The position numbers and the translations under genes are program-made. The notes below the pieces were generated by a model. The model was given only the letters and a program-made list of their open reading frames with translations. It made no database searches and was not told where the DNA came from. From contig JAQFVV010000273.1 of the NCBI GenBank assembly GCA_028023455.1, positions 1,225,568 to 1,289,567 of the forward strand: DNA of 64,000 bases, written 5' to 3'. Every line of letters begins with the position of its first letter. The first letter of the stretch is position 1. Below are positions 36,461 through 49,892 of this stretch, in pieces. Origin of the DNA: Epiperipatus broadwayi. Taxonomy: Eukaryota > Onychophora > Udeonychophora > Euonychophora > Peripatidae.

Positions 36461-37919
36461 ATATATATATATATATATATATGAAAAACAAAAACAAGTT
36501 AATCACGTAACCTGCTATCACTTGTTATTTATGTTCAAAAGATGGCGCTATACCAAAACCACCGAACAAGTGTAAGATTTGTTTTACATAAACGAAAAAA
36601 GAGTCAGAAATTAACTACCTCTTTCATTTTCTCACCCCCAGATCAGCTGATTTCAAGCTGGTTTGCTCTCTTCAGTGGGGGATAGAGTATAGAAACTAGA
36701 TCTAAACTGACTCTCAAGTGTTTATGCAAAACGTTTCTATCAGATTGCAAGCGTGAATTTTTCAGACCGGTAAAGTCTTCAAACTCAGCCTAGCAAGCCA
36801 GATATTTATATGGGTCTGATCTCAGTTCAGAATCACCATATAATCATGGTCTCTGCAATATATATCATTGCAGAAAACTTTAAAGGTACATTTATGAAAA
36901 ACAAAAACAAGTTAATCACGTAACCTGCTATCACTTGTTATTTATGTTCAAAAGATGGCGCTATACCAAAACCACCAAACAAGTGTAAGATTTGTTTTAC
37001 ATAAATGAAAAAAGAGTCAGAAATTAACTACCTCTTTCATTTTGGTATAGCGCCATCTTTTGAACATAAATAACAAGTGATAGCAGGTTACATGATTAAC
37101 TTGTTTTTGTTTTTCATAAATGTACCTTTAAAGTTTTCTTGCAATGATATATATTGCAGAGACTTTGATTATATGGTGATTCTGAACTGAGATCAGACCC
37201 ATATAAATATCTGGCTTGCTAGGCTGAGTTTGAAGACTTTACCGGTCTGAAAAATTCACGCTTGCAATCTGATAGAAACGTTTTGCATAAACACTTGAGA
37301 GTCAGTGTTTAGATCTAGTTTCTATACTCTATCCCCCACTGAGGAGAGCAAACCAGCTTGAAATCAGCTGACCTGGGGGTGAGCAAATGAAAGAGGTAGT
37401 TAATTTCTGACTCTTTTTTCGTTTATGTAAAACAAATCTTACACTTGTTCGGTGGTTTTGGTATAGCACCATCTTTTGAACATAAATAACAAGTGATAGC
37501 AGGTTACGTGATTAACTTGTTTTTGTTTTCATAAATGTACCTTTAAAGTTTTCTTGCAATGATATATATTGCAGAGACTTTGATTATATGGTGATTCTGA
37601 ACTGAGATCAGACCCATATAAATATCTGGCTTGCTAGGCTGAGTTTGAAGACTTTACCGGTCTGAAAAATTCACGCTTGCAATCTGATAGAAACGTTTTG
37701 CATAAACACTTGAGAGTCAGTGTTTAGATCTAGTTTCTATACTCTATCCCCCACTGAGGAGAGCAAACCAGCTTGAAATCAGCTGATCTGGGGGTGAGCA
37801 AATGAAAGAGGTAGTTAATTTCTGACTCTTTTTTCGTTTATGTAAAACAAATCTTACACTTGTTCGGTGGTTTTGGTATAGCGCCATCTTTTGAACATAT
37901 ATATATATATATATATATT
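36461..37919. mobile_element. 413-bp-unit array, direct then inverted, bracketed by (TA)n
   Basis: TA tracts bound the array (36461-36480 and about 37897-37919). Inside are a full forward unit (36481-36893), a partial forward unit (36894-37043), a switch to the reverse complement at a shared TTTT near 37040, a partial reverse unit (to 37117), a full reverse unit (37118-37532) and a partial reverse unit (37533-37898). Units begin ATGAAAAACAAAAACAAGTT on the forward strand and are over 95% alike by eye. No protein is encoded. The unit start resembles the left end of PLE A (22259-22345), including a GGCG-type motif (GATGGCG). It behaves like a small nonautonomous RNA-derived element. Confidence 0.8.
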
Positions 37920-37929
37920 ATGGGATACC

Positions 37930-38155
37930 TGAATTAACCTTATCATGCCAACACTGTTGCAGCACCAGATATAATGGATGGCCATACACAGATGTCCCAA
38001 TATAAAAATACACTTGGATACCTCTATCAACTGTAACATCTTCATGCCTAACATGTTGCATGCCAGATGTAACAAAACCTGATACCCCAAAGTTAATGGT
38101 GCCATATATACCAGAACCACCATGTACACCATATGATGACATGAATATGACTAAG
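37930..38155 (-). CDS. Possible exon of a ZP-domain-like protein
   Basis: Read on the minus strand, a pyrimidine-rich stretch ending ACTACTTAG (a plausible acceptor) is followed by about 75 open codons and a plausible donor, TTCAG|GTATCC. The peptide begins VIFMSSYGVHGGSGIYG and has GIQVYFYIGTSV and LYLVLQQCWHD. An LYL.L..CW pattern after a beta-strand-like stretch is typical of zona pellucida domains, in which the Cys joins a conserved disulphide and 'CWAT' is the usual wording. Codon composition is more balanced than the surroundings. It ends beside the 413-bp array. It may be a real exon of a gene on the minus strand or a pseudogene fragment; no other exon is visible. Confidence 0.4.

Positions 38156-39939
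<1,784 letters not shown>

Positions 39940-39999
<60 letters not shown>
39940..39999. repeat. (TA)n tract
   Basis: About 29 TA units following the PLE 3' end. Confidence 0.97.
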
Positions 40000-40002
<3 letters not shown>

Positions 40003-41259
40003 TGCTATTAACTGAAAGGAGACCCTTTGATTCTTCTTGGAGGCGTTAAGGGAACCAAGCAGGGCAAATTCCTAATGTCCACTCCATACATTCTTGTCGT
40101 TGCAGCTGTTATTACTATGTGATTATTCATATAGTATGTTATGCTTGGGTAGTGACAAAATACCTCTCACTGACCCAAGTGTATCTTGTATATCGCTCTT
40201 TAAGCTATATGAACCCTGAGAAAGATAAATTATATCAATTTGTGATAGGATTGGAATTTATGATAAATTTGTATCCAGTTTATTATTGCAATTAGAGTGG
40301 AATTGTGTTACATTCACAGTGAGATATAAGGTCAAGCAAGCTTTAAAGTATCTATTACTTCTTTTGACTGAAATGTATAGTTGGTTTTGACTTTATGGTT
40401 AATGTTCTGCTCTTAGTAAGCTTAGAATCTGTATTTTATTTAATTGTCTTATTATCATTTAATTCAATATCAAATTTAGAGTTCTGTACATCATCTTTCA
40501 TCATCATCATTCCTCTCATCTGTCATTTCAATCTTTCTTTACTCTCTTGTTTCATCCTAATTCATTTTCCTAATTCACTCATCATTCATTAGCTCTTATT
40601 CCATTCTTATCTTAATCATCCATTTAAGTCTTACACATCTTCATTCTCCGACTCATTTTATTTTATTATTTAATTATTACTTATTTGCATCATTCATTTA
40701 ATCATTTATATCCTCATTTACTTATTGCCTAATTTACACTTCTAATTTCATATTCATTCCATCGATCTAATTATTATTTATTTATTAGTTTCACACATAT
40801 GAAGATTATTTTATAACATTTTTTGTTTGTTTGCTTGTTTGTGGATTTTGAGGCTAGCTTGACCAGAAATTATTAATCACCTTGTGATCTTCTCTAAGAT
40901 TATAGTTTCATGCGAGCTTAGCTAATAAAGAAATCGTGTTTAGTTTATCATTTATTTTAGGCATATATTCTATATTAGTTGTAGCTAGGAAGGTTACAGA
41001 GAAAGATATGGTTTCCAAACATGTAAATTGGACTAGTTAGATTATTGGGAAAGGATACAGGGAAGATTATAGCGCCTAAAATGTGCGGTATGATTTATTT
41101 ATGATTACAGCAATGTAGAAGAGGTTTACAATTGGGATTATTCTGTGCAAAGTGGCATCTTGATTAACTGATTGGGGATGATGAAGGTTATATGAGATTA
41201 TGGCATCCAGAAATGTGTAGGCCTGATTGTCCAATGATCAGAGGAGAAGGTTACTATGT
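40000..41259. other. Unrecognised sequence between PLE fragments
   Basis: Holds a less AT-rich part (40020-40220) that I do not recognise and a TCATT-rich pyrimidine tract (40490-40800). No supported gene. Confidence 0.5.
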
Positions 41260-41374
41260 ATATATATTTATGTAAAATAAATAAAAATATCCGTTAATTA
41301 AAAATAATATTGTAATTATAATTGAAATAATATTTTTAAACAGTTTATAAACAATTCAAACAATCTTTAAATCC

Positions 41375-41415
41375 GCAGAAGTACTTTCGGTTACTTTCAA
41401 ACCTGCCTCAACTGC
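41375..41415 (-). ncRNA. Hammerhead-like motif, PLE family 4 copy 2
   Basis: Same 41-nt layout as 39845-39885: GCAG/CTGC stem I, TTGAGGCA core, GGTT/AACC stem II with loop TGAAAGT, GAA, AGTACT, T. The two copies differ by one loop base, so the stems are preserved. It lies about 40 nt after the nuclease stop. Confidence 0.58.
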
Positions 41416-41452
41416 TATTAAATTCAAAAACTAAAAGCGGAAGCAAACGTCA

Positions 41453-41716
41453 TCAATTCAAATTCCACGAATCTCGTATTTTAATGTTAGAAGCTTGTCG
41501 ATTTATCAAATGTGTTTTATTCCTGTTTATAAAAATTGCCTCTTTAATTTTTCTTTTACTATGGTTTCTCTCTTCATGAAGAATTTTCACATTTTCAAAA
41601 TTAAATTTAAATTTATGTTTACATGTTTTTTCGTGATCAAAGAAAACTGAAGAAGATATTAAATCACCATTATTTTTATTTTTTACACGCTTATATAACA
41701 ATTCGTGTTCCTTCAA
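41453..41716 (-). pseudogene. PLE GIY-YIG nuclease C-terminal part
   Basis: An 87-codon intact frame: KNKNNGDLISSSVFFDHEK, a Cys and His pair, KFNFENVKILHEERNHSKRK, IKEAIFINRNKTHLINRQ and a Trp near the end. This is the second half of a PLE GIY-YIG nuclease, after the missing YIG and R..EH motifs. The frame enters from a truncated 5' edge at the TA tract, so the ATG is probably internal. It is the longest undamaged PLE coding piece of this family here. The same tail occurs in decayed form at 21305-21394 and 29650-29745. Confidence 0.75.
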
Positions 41717-41744
41717 TCTTTTCTCAATGTTGCACCTAGATTCA

Positions 41745-41745
<1 letters not shown>

Positions 41746-41808
<63 letters not shown>
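41746..41808. repeat. (TA)n tract
   Basis: About 30 TA units with a small interruption. Confidence 0.97.
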
Positions 41809-41812
<4 letters not shown>

Positions 41813-42043
41813 GAGGTTTCCTTTTTAAATTTACATCAACAAGACATTCCTCCATCCTTTGGTTCACTTTTAAGTTGTAGGTGATCGAATTTGGAAAAAT
41901 ACATGTTAAATACACAATAAAAAAAACAATACATAAACTTTCAAATAAAAAATTACAAAAGCAAAAAAAAATAATCATCATCACATGAAATAAACATATA
42001 CTTTATCTTGTAAACAAGCATTCAGTCAAAAAAAAAAGTCAAT

Positions 42044-42231
42044 ATCCATGGCTAAAAATTCAGTTCACCAACTCTGTTGTTGTTATTTATATATACGAAA
42101 TATATTTCCTCATCGCATGAATCCATGGAAAAATGGTATCCATGGCTAAAAATTCAGTTCACCAACTCTGTTGTTGTTATTTATATATACGGAATATATT
42201 TCCTCATCGTATGAATCCATGGAAAAATGGT
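42044..42231. repeat. Tandem duplication of a 94-bp unit
   Basis: Two copies starting ATCCATGGCTAAAAATTCAG at 42044 and 42138, differing at only a couple of positions. Recent and local; no function visible. Confidence 0.9.
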
Positions 42232-42304
42232 GGTGCATCAGCACTTCCAAAATAGACATTCTGATGACAAATGTTATAATTTCATAATCAAGCAATGACA
42301 TAGA

Positions 42305-42335
42305 AGTTATATATATATATATATATATATAACTA

Positions 42336-42382
<47 letters not shown>

Positions 42383-42383
42383 C
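42305..42383. repeat. (TA)n tracts at the edge of the LTR element
   Basis: Two TA runs separated by AACTATC; the second ends at the 42384 boundary of the LTR. Confidence 0.9.
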
Positions 42384-44048
42384 TGCCCACCTTCTTTAAT
42401 TAAACTAATAATGATGAATAAAAATCTAAAATATTCTTACTTCTTTACTAAACTATCCAATCTTTGAAGGTGCTTGGTCCTCATGTAGAGTGCAAAATAT
42501 CATTGGCAGCAAGCTACCAATAATATAAACATTTGGCTACTAGACAAATACTGTCCAAACAAACACTTTATTTATTTTAAAGTAAACCCTTTAGGCACCA
42601 GGTAATCACATCGTAATTAACATGTTTATCTGACCAGCAACGAATCTACTGCCTGAGACCCCAGATAGCTCATAAAATTGTAACTACCTTCTTAAAAAGA
42701 TAAAACTCTGCCCTATTTAATAATTCTATTTTAATAATAATGACAATTCACTGTACAAGAAAACATTAACGTCTTTAAACAACAAATCCTTATTTTTTAA
42801 ATACTTTCCCTAGTGTTTAGTTTTAACTTAACCATTTATTATTAATAATTAAATATTTCCATTCCCACTTTATTAAAATATTATTTCAGCATAAATGTGG
42901 GTATTCATATATAAACATAAATATTTGAATGATAGTTTAAATATTTCTTTTTTAAAAACAGTCATTTTGCTTTATAATTTAAACATGCACATTCTTTTCA
43001 TTTTAAATAAATGTTTTAATACATTATAATAAATAAAATATACATGACATATTAGATTCAAATATACACATACATACACACAATGTCTTTAAATAAAGTT
43101 AAACACAGAAGCCAATATCATTTGTATTTCCCAGATACGACTTGTAAAGTTTAAAGTTTTATTTATTTATTTATCACAGTTTTGTTTTTTAAAAAAGAAA
43201 ATCAAGAATTAGAGAATACTAAAATTAAAAGTTACTTAGGATTTAGAAATTTGAAATGATCTACATACAGCACAATGTACTTTCTATAAATGTTATGTAT
43301 GATCAGTTAGCGCTAACCTCCAGTAAATCTTCCTTGAATTTGTGATGTTATATAACCTTCATGGATTTTCAGCATAATCACTCCACTACTTTATTGGCTT
43401 TATTCACACATGGTTTGCCCTCTGAACTATCTGCTGATGTTATCGCAGTGAGGCTCCAGCTGATTGTACAATACAGTAAATTTAACATTGCACCATTTTG
43501 GTAAATATAACACGCTATATAATTTTTGATTCAGTAATTTTAAGAAATGTTTTAAAATTTTTTTTTTTTAAAAATATCATAAATAATAATGGGATGTTGA
43601 AATTTTTTAAACCATCTCAACAATGGAAAACTTTTGTTATGTCCAGCATTTGTTATCTTGTGAAATTACTGTCGTTTACTTCGCTGTGATTGGGCTTCTA
43701 TTTTTTTTCAAAACTTTTACACACACACACACATTTAATTGTTTTATTATAAAACAAAACAAAATTTTCTTTATTACTTTTATTACAAATTAATCAAAAT
43801 AATATCAAATCATTTTTATTTCATCTTTTTTTTTTAAAAAATAAAAAAAATCTTACCCTCTTTAAAAGTGTTTATTATTTATTTTTTCTTTAACAATAAA
43901 CCCCCCTACCCTATTCTTTAGTTTTAAATTTTCTTTTCCTTCAACTTTTAACTTTTATTTTCACACTATTTTTTTAAAAAAGCGAGATTTATGAAATATT
44001 ACTACTTTTAAATAATACTACAATTCGATAACAATGTACCTAGGTACA
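42384..44048 (-). repeat. 3' LTR of the Ty3-type element
   Basis: On the element's strand it begins TGTACCTAGG and ends GGTGGGCA. It aligns over its full length with 48248-49892. The small open frame at 43498-43689 is within LTR sequence and is shared by the other LTR, but looks incidental. Confidence 0.9.
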
Positions 44049-44068
44049 TTATCTTCATCCCTCCCTTG
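44049..44068 (-). other. Polypurine tract
   Basis: On the minus strand AAGGGAGGGATGAAGATAA lies immediately before the TGTACC start of the 3' LTR, where plus-strand DNA synthesis would be primed. Confidence 0.8.
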
Positions 44069-44186
44069 AAACTAAAATATTATTATGAGCATTTTAGTTT
44101 TCAAATGTTAGATTATTTACATGTCATTGCTTTATTAAACTGAAATTCGTTTTATTTCCCTATATCTGTATAGTTATATTTATTTA

Positions 44187-45195
44187 TTATAATTCTTTTT
44201 TCTGTAATTGTAGAGATCGAGCATTGAACGTTTCTTTTTTCTCTGACCCTTGAGAAACTTCAAATGCATTATTTCCATATTCTTTTATATTTTTATAAGG
44301 CTCATCATATATTGGTTGAAATTTTTTATATATTTCCTTTTCTGGATGGTTTACTGGATTTACTCTCACCATAACTTCACCCCAAACTTAAACACACATT
44401 TGACCTTTCCTTGCTTCTTTTGTCTTATATTGCCCATCCTTCTAAGCTTACGGTGTGCCTCATCAACATCTTTTTTCTGGTCAATATATGGCATTTTAAA
44501 CAAGATAGTTTTGAATGGATATGGAATATTCTTTGTTTGATGGAGTCTAATAGGCTCGAGGCCTGTTGATTCATTTTTGACCAATTTATCATGTGAGCAA
44601 CTCTTGTTGCCTCCGTCATCCATCTACAATGATTATTCTGTAGTTACACACAAAATAAACACCCCAATTCCATCATGATTCATAAGCATTGATTAGATTG
44701 CAGATTGTGAATTGAAGTGAGGATATGTCTTATCTTGTGATGCTCTGTCCATCTTTTCCATTCTTCAGACATAAAAAGCATTCTGTGGTCCGACATTATT
44801 TATTTGAGATTTCCACATCTCAAAAATGTGGATGTTCAAGGACCCTTATGGTCTGTCTAGCATCAGCTTGTGCCACTGGGTAAACAGCCATAAACTTGGA
44901 AAAAATGTTATAAGTCACAACCAGATATTTCTTTCAATAAAATTGAGGTAATGGTCCATAAAAGGCTACTATCAATAAACTGTTAGGCTTATATGTATAT
45001 GCATCTCAGCAATCCTGCATTTGATGTATTAGGAGGTTTGGTTTTTGTGCACACTATACACCCTTCATTGATGTTTAAGTCACTCCTATACATTCTCAGC
45101 CAATAAAATGAATTGCTTCCCATCCTTGTTTTTCTTGCCCCATAACATCCATACTTTTTATGTATGGCCTTGATCATCTGTTTCTGCATGACCAT
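44187..45195 (-). pseudogene. Integrase remains
   Basis: In order on the minus strand: an N-terminal zinc-binding part (44989-45195) with HKKYGCYGARKT and CIVCTKTKPPN, i.e. HHCC-like; a core in shifted frames (about 44620-44985) with GPLPQFY, KYLVVTYNIFSKFMAVYP and a following helix-like part, where a stop interrupts the expected catalytic region; and a C-terminal part (44187-44372) with VMVRVNPVNHPEKE and a YDEPY version of the GPY/F module. In a live element integrase inserts the cDNA. Confidence 0.8.
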
Positions 45196-45599
45196 TGGAA
45201 GAATGATTCACGTATGTTTACTATTTTTCAATTTGTGCTGCAAAAGTCCATCTTTTAAACAATATTGTTTACTTTCTTTCCATAGTGCATTGTTTATAGG
45301 TCCACCTATAGGTTGGGAACAACAAATAGTATATTATTTGTTTACATTCTGCATTCTTTTCTTGCAACTCTCTTAACCTTTTCAAACCGCATTCTATCTC
45401 CTCACCTTGATGTATTTCTGCTGTTGCTATGTATGCATTATTACAATTTAAATGTTTTATCTGATGTTCTATCAGGTATCAACTTAAAGCATCTGCCACC
45501 ATATTGTTTTTGCCTGGACAATACTGTATACTGTAATAGAATTCTTGCAAGAATAGACTCCATCATATCAACCTACTATTTGTAAGAAATCTATGATTT

Positions 45600-46590
45600 A
45601 GGAAGTCAAGGCTCCTGTAGTCAGTGATCACTATCACCTGCAATCCTAAACTTCTTAAAGGTCCACATGATTGCTAAAGCCTCTCTCTCAGTTACAGTAT
45701 ACTTTTTATCTGGCCCATTTAATAAATTACTTACAAAAAAGCACTCCATACCTTCCATAGCCCCCAATCCGATTACACTGCTATCTGTTTGTACTACAAA
45801 TGGTTTATTAAAATCTGGGCAACATGACTTCCTTTAAAAATTATTCTTTTACACTTACAAAACTGTGCTCTTGTTGCTCTTCCCATGCCAATTTTTTTAT
45901 ATTTTCTTAGTAGCTGTAACAGAGGCTCCATATCTGAAGAAACATTTTTATAAAATCGATTGAAAAAATTACACAACCCGAGAAAACATTTGATGCCTTT
46001 CTTCTTCATTAGCCTGGGAAAATTTTGTATAGCTTGGATTTTTTCTGGATTTGGAGATATTCCTTGTTCACTAATTATGTACCCCAAGAATTTTACTTCT
46101 GTAGTCATTAAATGGTTTTTGCCTAAATTTAATTTAATTCCCTTATTTTTATATCATTGAATAGCAATTTCAAATGTTCAAAGTGTTCTTCCACACTTTC
46201 TTAGGCTAAAATGATATCCACATACATCATAATCAAGCTTTTGATTTTATTGGATAATACTTTATCAAGGCATTGCATTAATCCTGCCATGCTGTTTTTT
46301 AAACTGAAGGAAATTTGGTTGAAATTATATGCCCGTCCATTATAATGGAAAGTGGTGTATTTCCGGTCCTCAGGATGCAGCTTGATCTGCCAGTAACTGG
46401 CTGTTAGATCAAAAGTTGAAAATATTTTTTTCTATGAAACTTCATTAATAATTCACTTATAGATGGTGGTGCATTGGTATCTAACACTGTCAATTTATTC
46501 AATTGCCGTGCATCTATGCACAATTGAATAGACACATATTTTTTTCTTTACTGTCACTAGCAGGTTGTTGTATGGGGAAGAGCATTTAGA
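45600..46590 (-). pseudogene. Reverse transcriptase and RNase H remains
   Basis: The RT begins with SPYNNLLVTVKKK and LCIDARQLNKLTVLD, then FSTFDLTASYWQIKLHPEDR (motif A), then MYVDIILA, where the usual YVDD box has its second Asp replaced by Ile. The frame at 45794-46108 continues with VKFLGYIISEQGI, PNPEKIQAIQNFP and CFLGLCNFFNRFY, the typical Ty3 thumb and connection. RNase H follows in another frame: FVVQTDSSVIGLGAMEG and KYTVTEREALAIMW. Frameshifts separate these blocks. Confidence 0.88.
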
Positions 46591-46865
46591 AATATTTCCC
46601 CATTTTAACATATTCTCTAGTTGTTCCTCCACTGCATTTTTATATTGGTATGGTATAGGGTATGCTCATGCTTGATATGGTCAGTTTTCTATAAGCTTTA
46701 TTCTATGCTCATATCCTTCAATAACTCCAGGAACTTCTGAAAATATACTTTTGTACATATCCAACAACTCCTTCAACTGTTTTTCATCCTCATTTCTTCA
46801 TTCATCTTCCACCATCTATTCCTCTATTTCTAGCCCTGCACTTTCTACATCACACTCCACATTAT

Positions 46866-47240
46866 TTATCTCACACACATGAAATGGATTTCTTCCTTGA
46901 TATTTCTCTCCTGACATTTCTCATAATCTAGCACGCATCCAACTTCCCACATAAAATCCGACCCCAGGATAACATCATGTATCAGTCCCAATAAAATCAA
47001 CATAACATGGTTATATACCTTTCCTGCTCTATTCATACTTATCAAAGCTTTTTCCGATGCCAGCTTGGCTCTTTTTCCATTCACCAACATTGTGTATACA
47101 TTCTTTACTGGCAAGGTTTTGAGTTTCAAATTGTTCCAACATATTTCATCAAAAATTTTCTGTGAAATCTCTGATACCTGACTTCCTCAATCAAACAGTA
47201 CATTTACAGTTCTTCCTTCAATTCTCACTTCTATTTTTGG
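46866..47240 (-). pseudogene. Retroviral-type aspartic protease remains
   Basis: The minus strand reads VNVLFD, a stop, then GSQVSEIS, so the active-site D-T/S-G has a stop codon in place of its middle residue. The frame then continues through LVNGKRAKLAS to HDVILGSDFMWEVGCVLDYE, where ILGSDF is the C-terminal hallmark of Ty3 proteases. Confidence 0.75.
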
Positions 47241-48247
47241 GTATGAATGAGATGCCATTCTCAACTCTTCCTTCTCATTTTGTGTCAAGTTTGCTACTTG
47301 CCCACGAGTATGGTCAGCATTCACTTCTTTGCTTTGACTTTCCTCATATCTGTCTATTGCTGTTAAACATGATAAGTATCTCTGCAGTTTGTTCTTTGGT
47401 GTCCTTTACCATTATTGTCTTTTGAATGTCCTCTGGAAAAAATACCCTTACTATACAAAGAATTTGCTGCTCATACAACTTGTATGCTGTGACCATTCTC
47501 AGTTTCCCTTCTTGTCTCTGAAAAACATGCTCAATAACTCCCTTGTCCACCAGTTATCCTGTTCTGTTTGATACTTAACCATCTCCTGAAGTTCCTCCCC
47601 CAATAGCTTGACAACAATGCTCATTTGTACTTTTCAAAGCTTGTTCATTTTACTTCCATTGACTCCCACTAAACTTCAGCCTTATCTTGTATTTAAGTAA
47701 TGGCTATATTAACTTTAATTGATTCATTGAACTCATTACATGAGAAAAAACACTCTAAACTCTCTAAATGTCTATTCGGTATTTTCCCTCTGTTTTCTGA
47801 GAAAGTTATTATTTTTATAACCCGGCTCGCTATTTCCATTTCACCACTTATTTATCTAATTTCATTTAAAAATTAAAATTATTTTTTCTCTCTTTCAAAA
47901 TGTATGTGCAACAAACCTTAATCCTCTTGAAGTTCTACTTTTACACCTTCTATTCATCTATTCTTATTCATCCAGAATGCCCCTTTTTCTTTTCTAAAGA
48001 TTATGCTTCCACATTATATATTGTCATACAACAAACTCTGTTTACTAGTGGCACTATTCTGACCAGTTCTCTAAAAAAAAACAAAGAACAATACTATCAC
48101 ACCTTCTAACTTTTTTCTCACTAACTGTCACCTTTATTATTAATGGCTAACTTTGGCCACCTTGCCTTAAAAATATCCAACTACAATTTACATTGATCCT
48201 ATCATTTGAAATGACTAGTTTCAGGCCACATTGATGCTTCAAATGAC
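47241..48247 (-). pseudogene. Probable gag and leader region
   Basis: Lies between the protease and the 5' LTR, where gag is expected. Only short broken frames remain (for example 47344-47550), without a recognisable zinc knuckle. I could not identify a convincing primer-binding site next to the LTR end at 48247. Confidence 0.45.
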
Positions 48248-49892
48248 TGTCCCACTATAGCTTACATTAAACTAATAATGTTGAATAAAAATCTAAAATA
48301 CTATTCCTTCCTTACTAAACTATCCAATATTTGAAGGTTCTTGGTTCTCAGGTAGAGTGCAAAATATCATTGGCAGCAAGCTACCAATAATATAAACGCT
48401 CAGCTACTAGACAAACACTGACCAAACAAATATTTTATTTGTTTTAAGGTAAACCCTTTAGGTGCCAGTTAATCACATCATACTGATCATCAATGAATGT
48501 AGTACCTGAGACCTCAGCTAATTCATTGAATTGTAACTACCTTATTAAAAAGAAAAAACTCTGCCCTATCTAATAATTCTATTTTAATAATAATGACACT
48601 TCACCGTACATGAAAACATTAATGTCATTAAACAACAAATCCTTATTTTTTAAATACAGTTTCCCTATTCTTTTAGTTTTAATGTAACCATTTATTATTA
48701 ATAATTAAATATTTCCATTCCCACTTTATTAAAATATTATTTCAGCATAAATGTGTGTATCCATATATAAACATAAATATTTAAACGACAGTTTAAATAT
48801 TTTTTTAAAAAAAAAAACAGTTGTTTTGCTTTATAATTTAAACATACACATTCTTTTCATTTTAAATAAATGTTTTAATGCATTATAATAAATAAAATAG
48901 ACATGACATATTAGATTCAAATTCAACAATACATGCACACAATGTCTTTAAATAAAGTTAAACACAGAAGTCGATATAATTTGTATTTCCCAGATATGAC
49001 ATGTAAAGTTTAAAGTTTTATTTATTTATTTATCACAGTTTTGTTTTTTTAAAAAGAAAATCAAGAATTAGAGAATACTAAAATTAAAAGTTACCTAGGA
49101 TTTGAAAATTTGAAATGACATACATACATACAGCACAATGTAGTTTCTCTAAATGTTATGTATGATTAGTGCTAACCTCCAGTAAATCTTCCTTGAATTT
49201 GTGATGCTATATAACCTTCGTGGATTTTCAGCATAAACACTCCACTACTTTATTGGCTTTATTTGCACATGGTTTGCCCTCCAAACTATCTGCTGATGTT
49301 ATTGCAGTGAGACTCCAGCTGATTGTACAATACGGTAAATTTAACAGTGCATCGTTTTGGTAAATATAACAATTTTATATAATTTTCGATTCTGCAATTT
49401 TAAGAATTTTTTTAATTTTTTTTTAAAAAATATCATAAATAATAATGGAAAGTTGAAATTTTTTAAACCATCTCAACAATGGAAAACTTTTGTTATGTCC
49501 AGCATTTGTTATCTCGTGAAATTACTGTCTTTTACTTTGCTCTGATTGGGCTGCTATTTTTTTAAAAAAAAATTAAACGCACACATTTAATTGTTTTATT
49601 ATAAAACAAAATGAAATTTTCTTATTATTTTTTATTACAAACTAATCAAAATAATATTAAATCATTTTTATTTCATCTTTTTTTAAAAAAAAAACTCTTA
49701 CCCTCTTTAAAAGCATTTATTATCTATTTTTTCTTTAACAATAACCCCCACACCCTATCTTTAGTTTTAAATTTTCTTTTTCTTCAACTTTTAACTTTTA
49801 TTTTCTCACTTTATTTTTTAAAAAAGCGAGATTTATGAAATATTACTACTTTTAAATAATACTACAATTCAATAATGATTTACCACGGTACA
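48248..49892 (-). repeat. 5' LTR of the Ty3-type element
   Basis: On the element's strand it begins TGTACCGTGG and ends GTGGGACA. It is similar throughout to 42384-44048, by eye around 90%. Confidence 0.9.

Larger units (their letters stand above)
41260..41745 (-). mobile_element. PLE family 4, 5'-truncated copy
   Basis: Contains the C-terminal part of the nuclease, the 3' UTR and the hammerhead-like motif, with TA-rich sequence on both outer sides. Inverted relative to 39797-39940. Confidence 0.8.
42384..49892 (-). mobile_element. Ty3-type LTR retrotransposon, degenerate, complete outline
   Basis: Two direct repeats of about 1.65 kb with TG...CA ends enclose 4.2 kb of retroviral-like coding remains on the minus strand in the order gag region, protease, RT, RNase H, integrase. 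RT before integrase is the Ty3/Gypsy order. A purine tract precedes the 3' LTR. The left side abuts (TA)n and the right side is ATATATA, so a target duplication cannot be resolved. Stops and frameshifts are frequent and the LTRs have diverged visibly, so this is an old insertion. No envelope-like frame is seen. Confidence 0.92.

Noticed and set aside
36204-36575. Overlapping 123- and 83-codon frames (+) that look like membrane proteins
   Set aside because: They translate a pyrimidine-rich tract; Phe, Ser and Leu dominate by composition, and they run into (TA)n.
36461-37919. CRISPR-like or satellite array
   Set aside because: Units are 413 bp, only a few copies, without spacers, and half are inverted.
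37854-38132. 92-codon frame (-) overlapping the ZP-like exon
   Set aside because: It is another frame of the same DNA; the frame at 37930-38155 has the more protein-like sequence and matching splice signals.
48225-48247. tRNA primer-binding site next to the 5' LTR
   Set aside because: The sequence after the LTR end does not match the 3' end of a common tRNA well enough to call.
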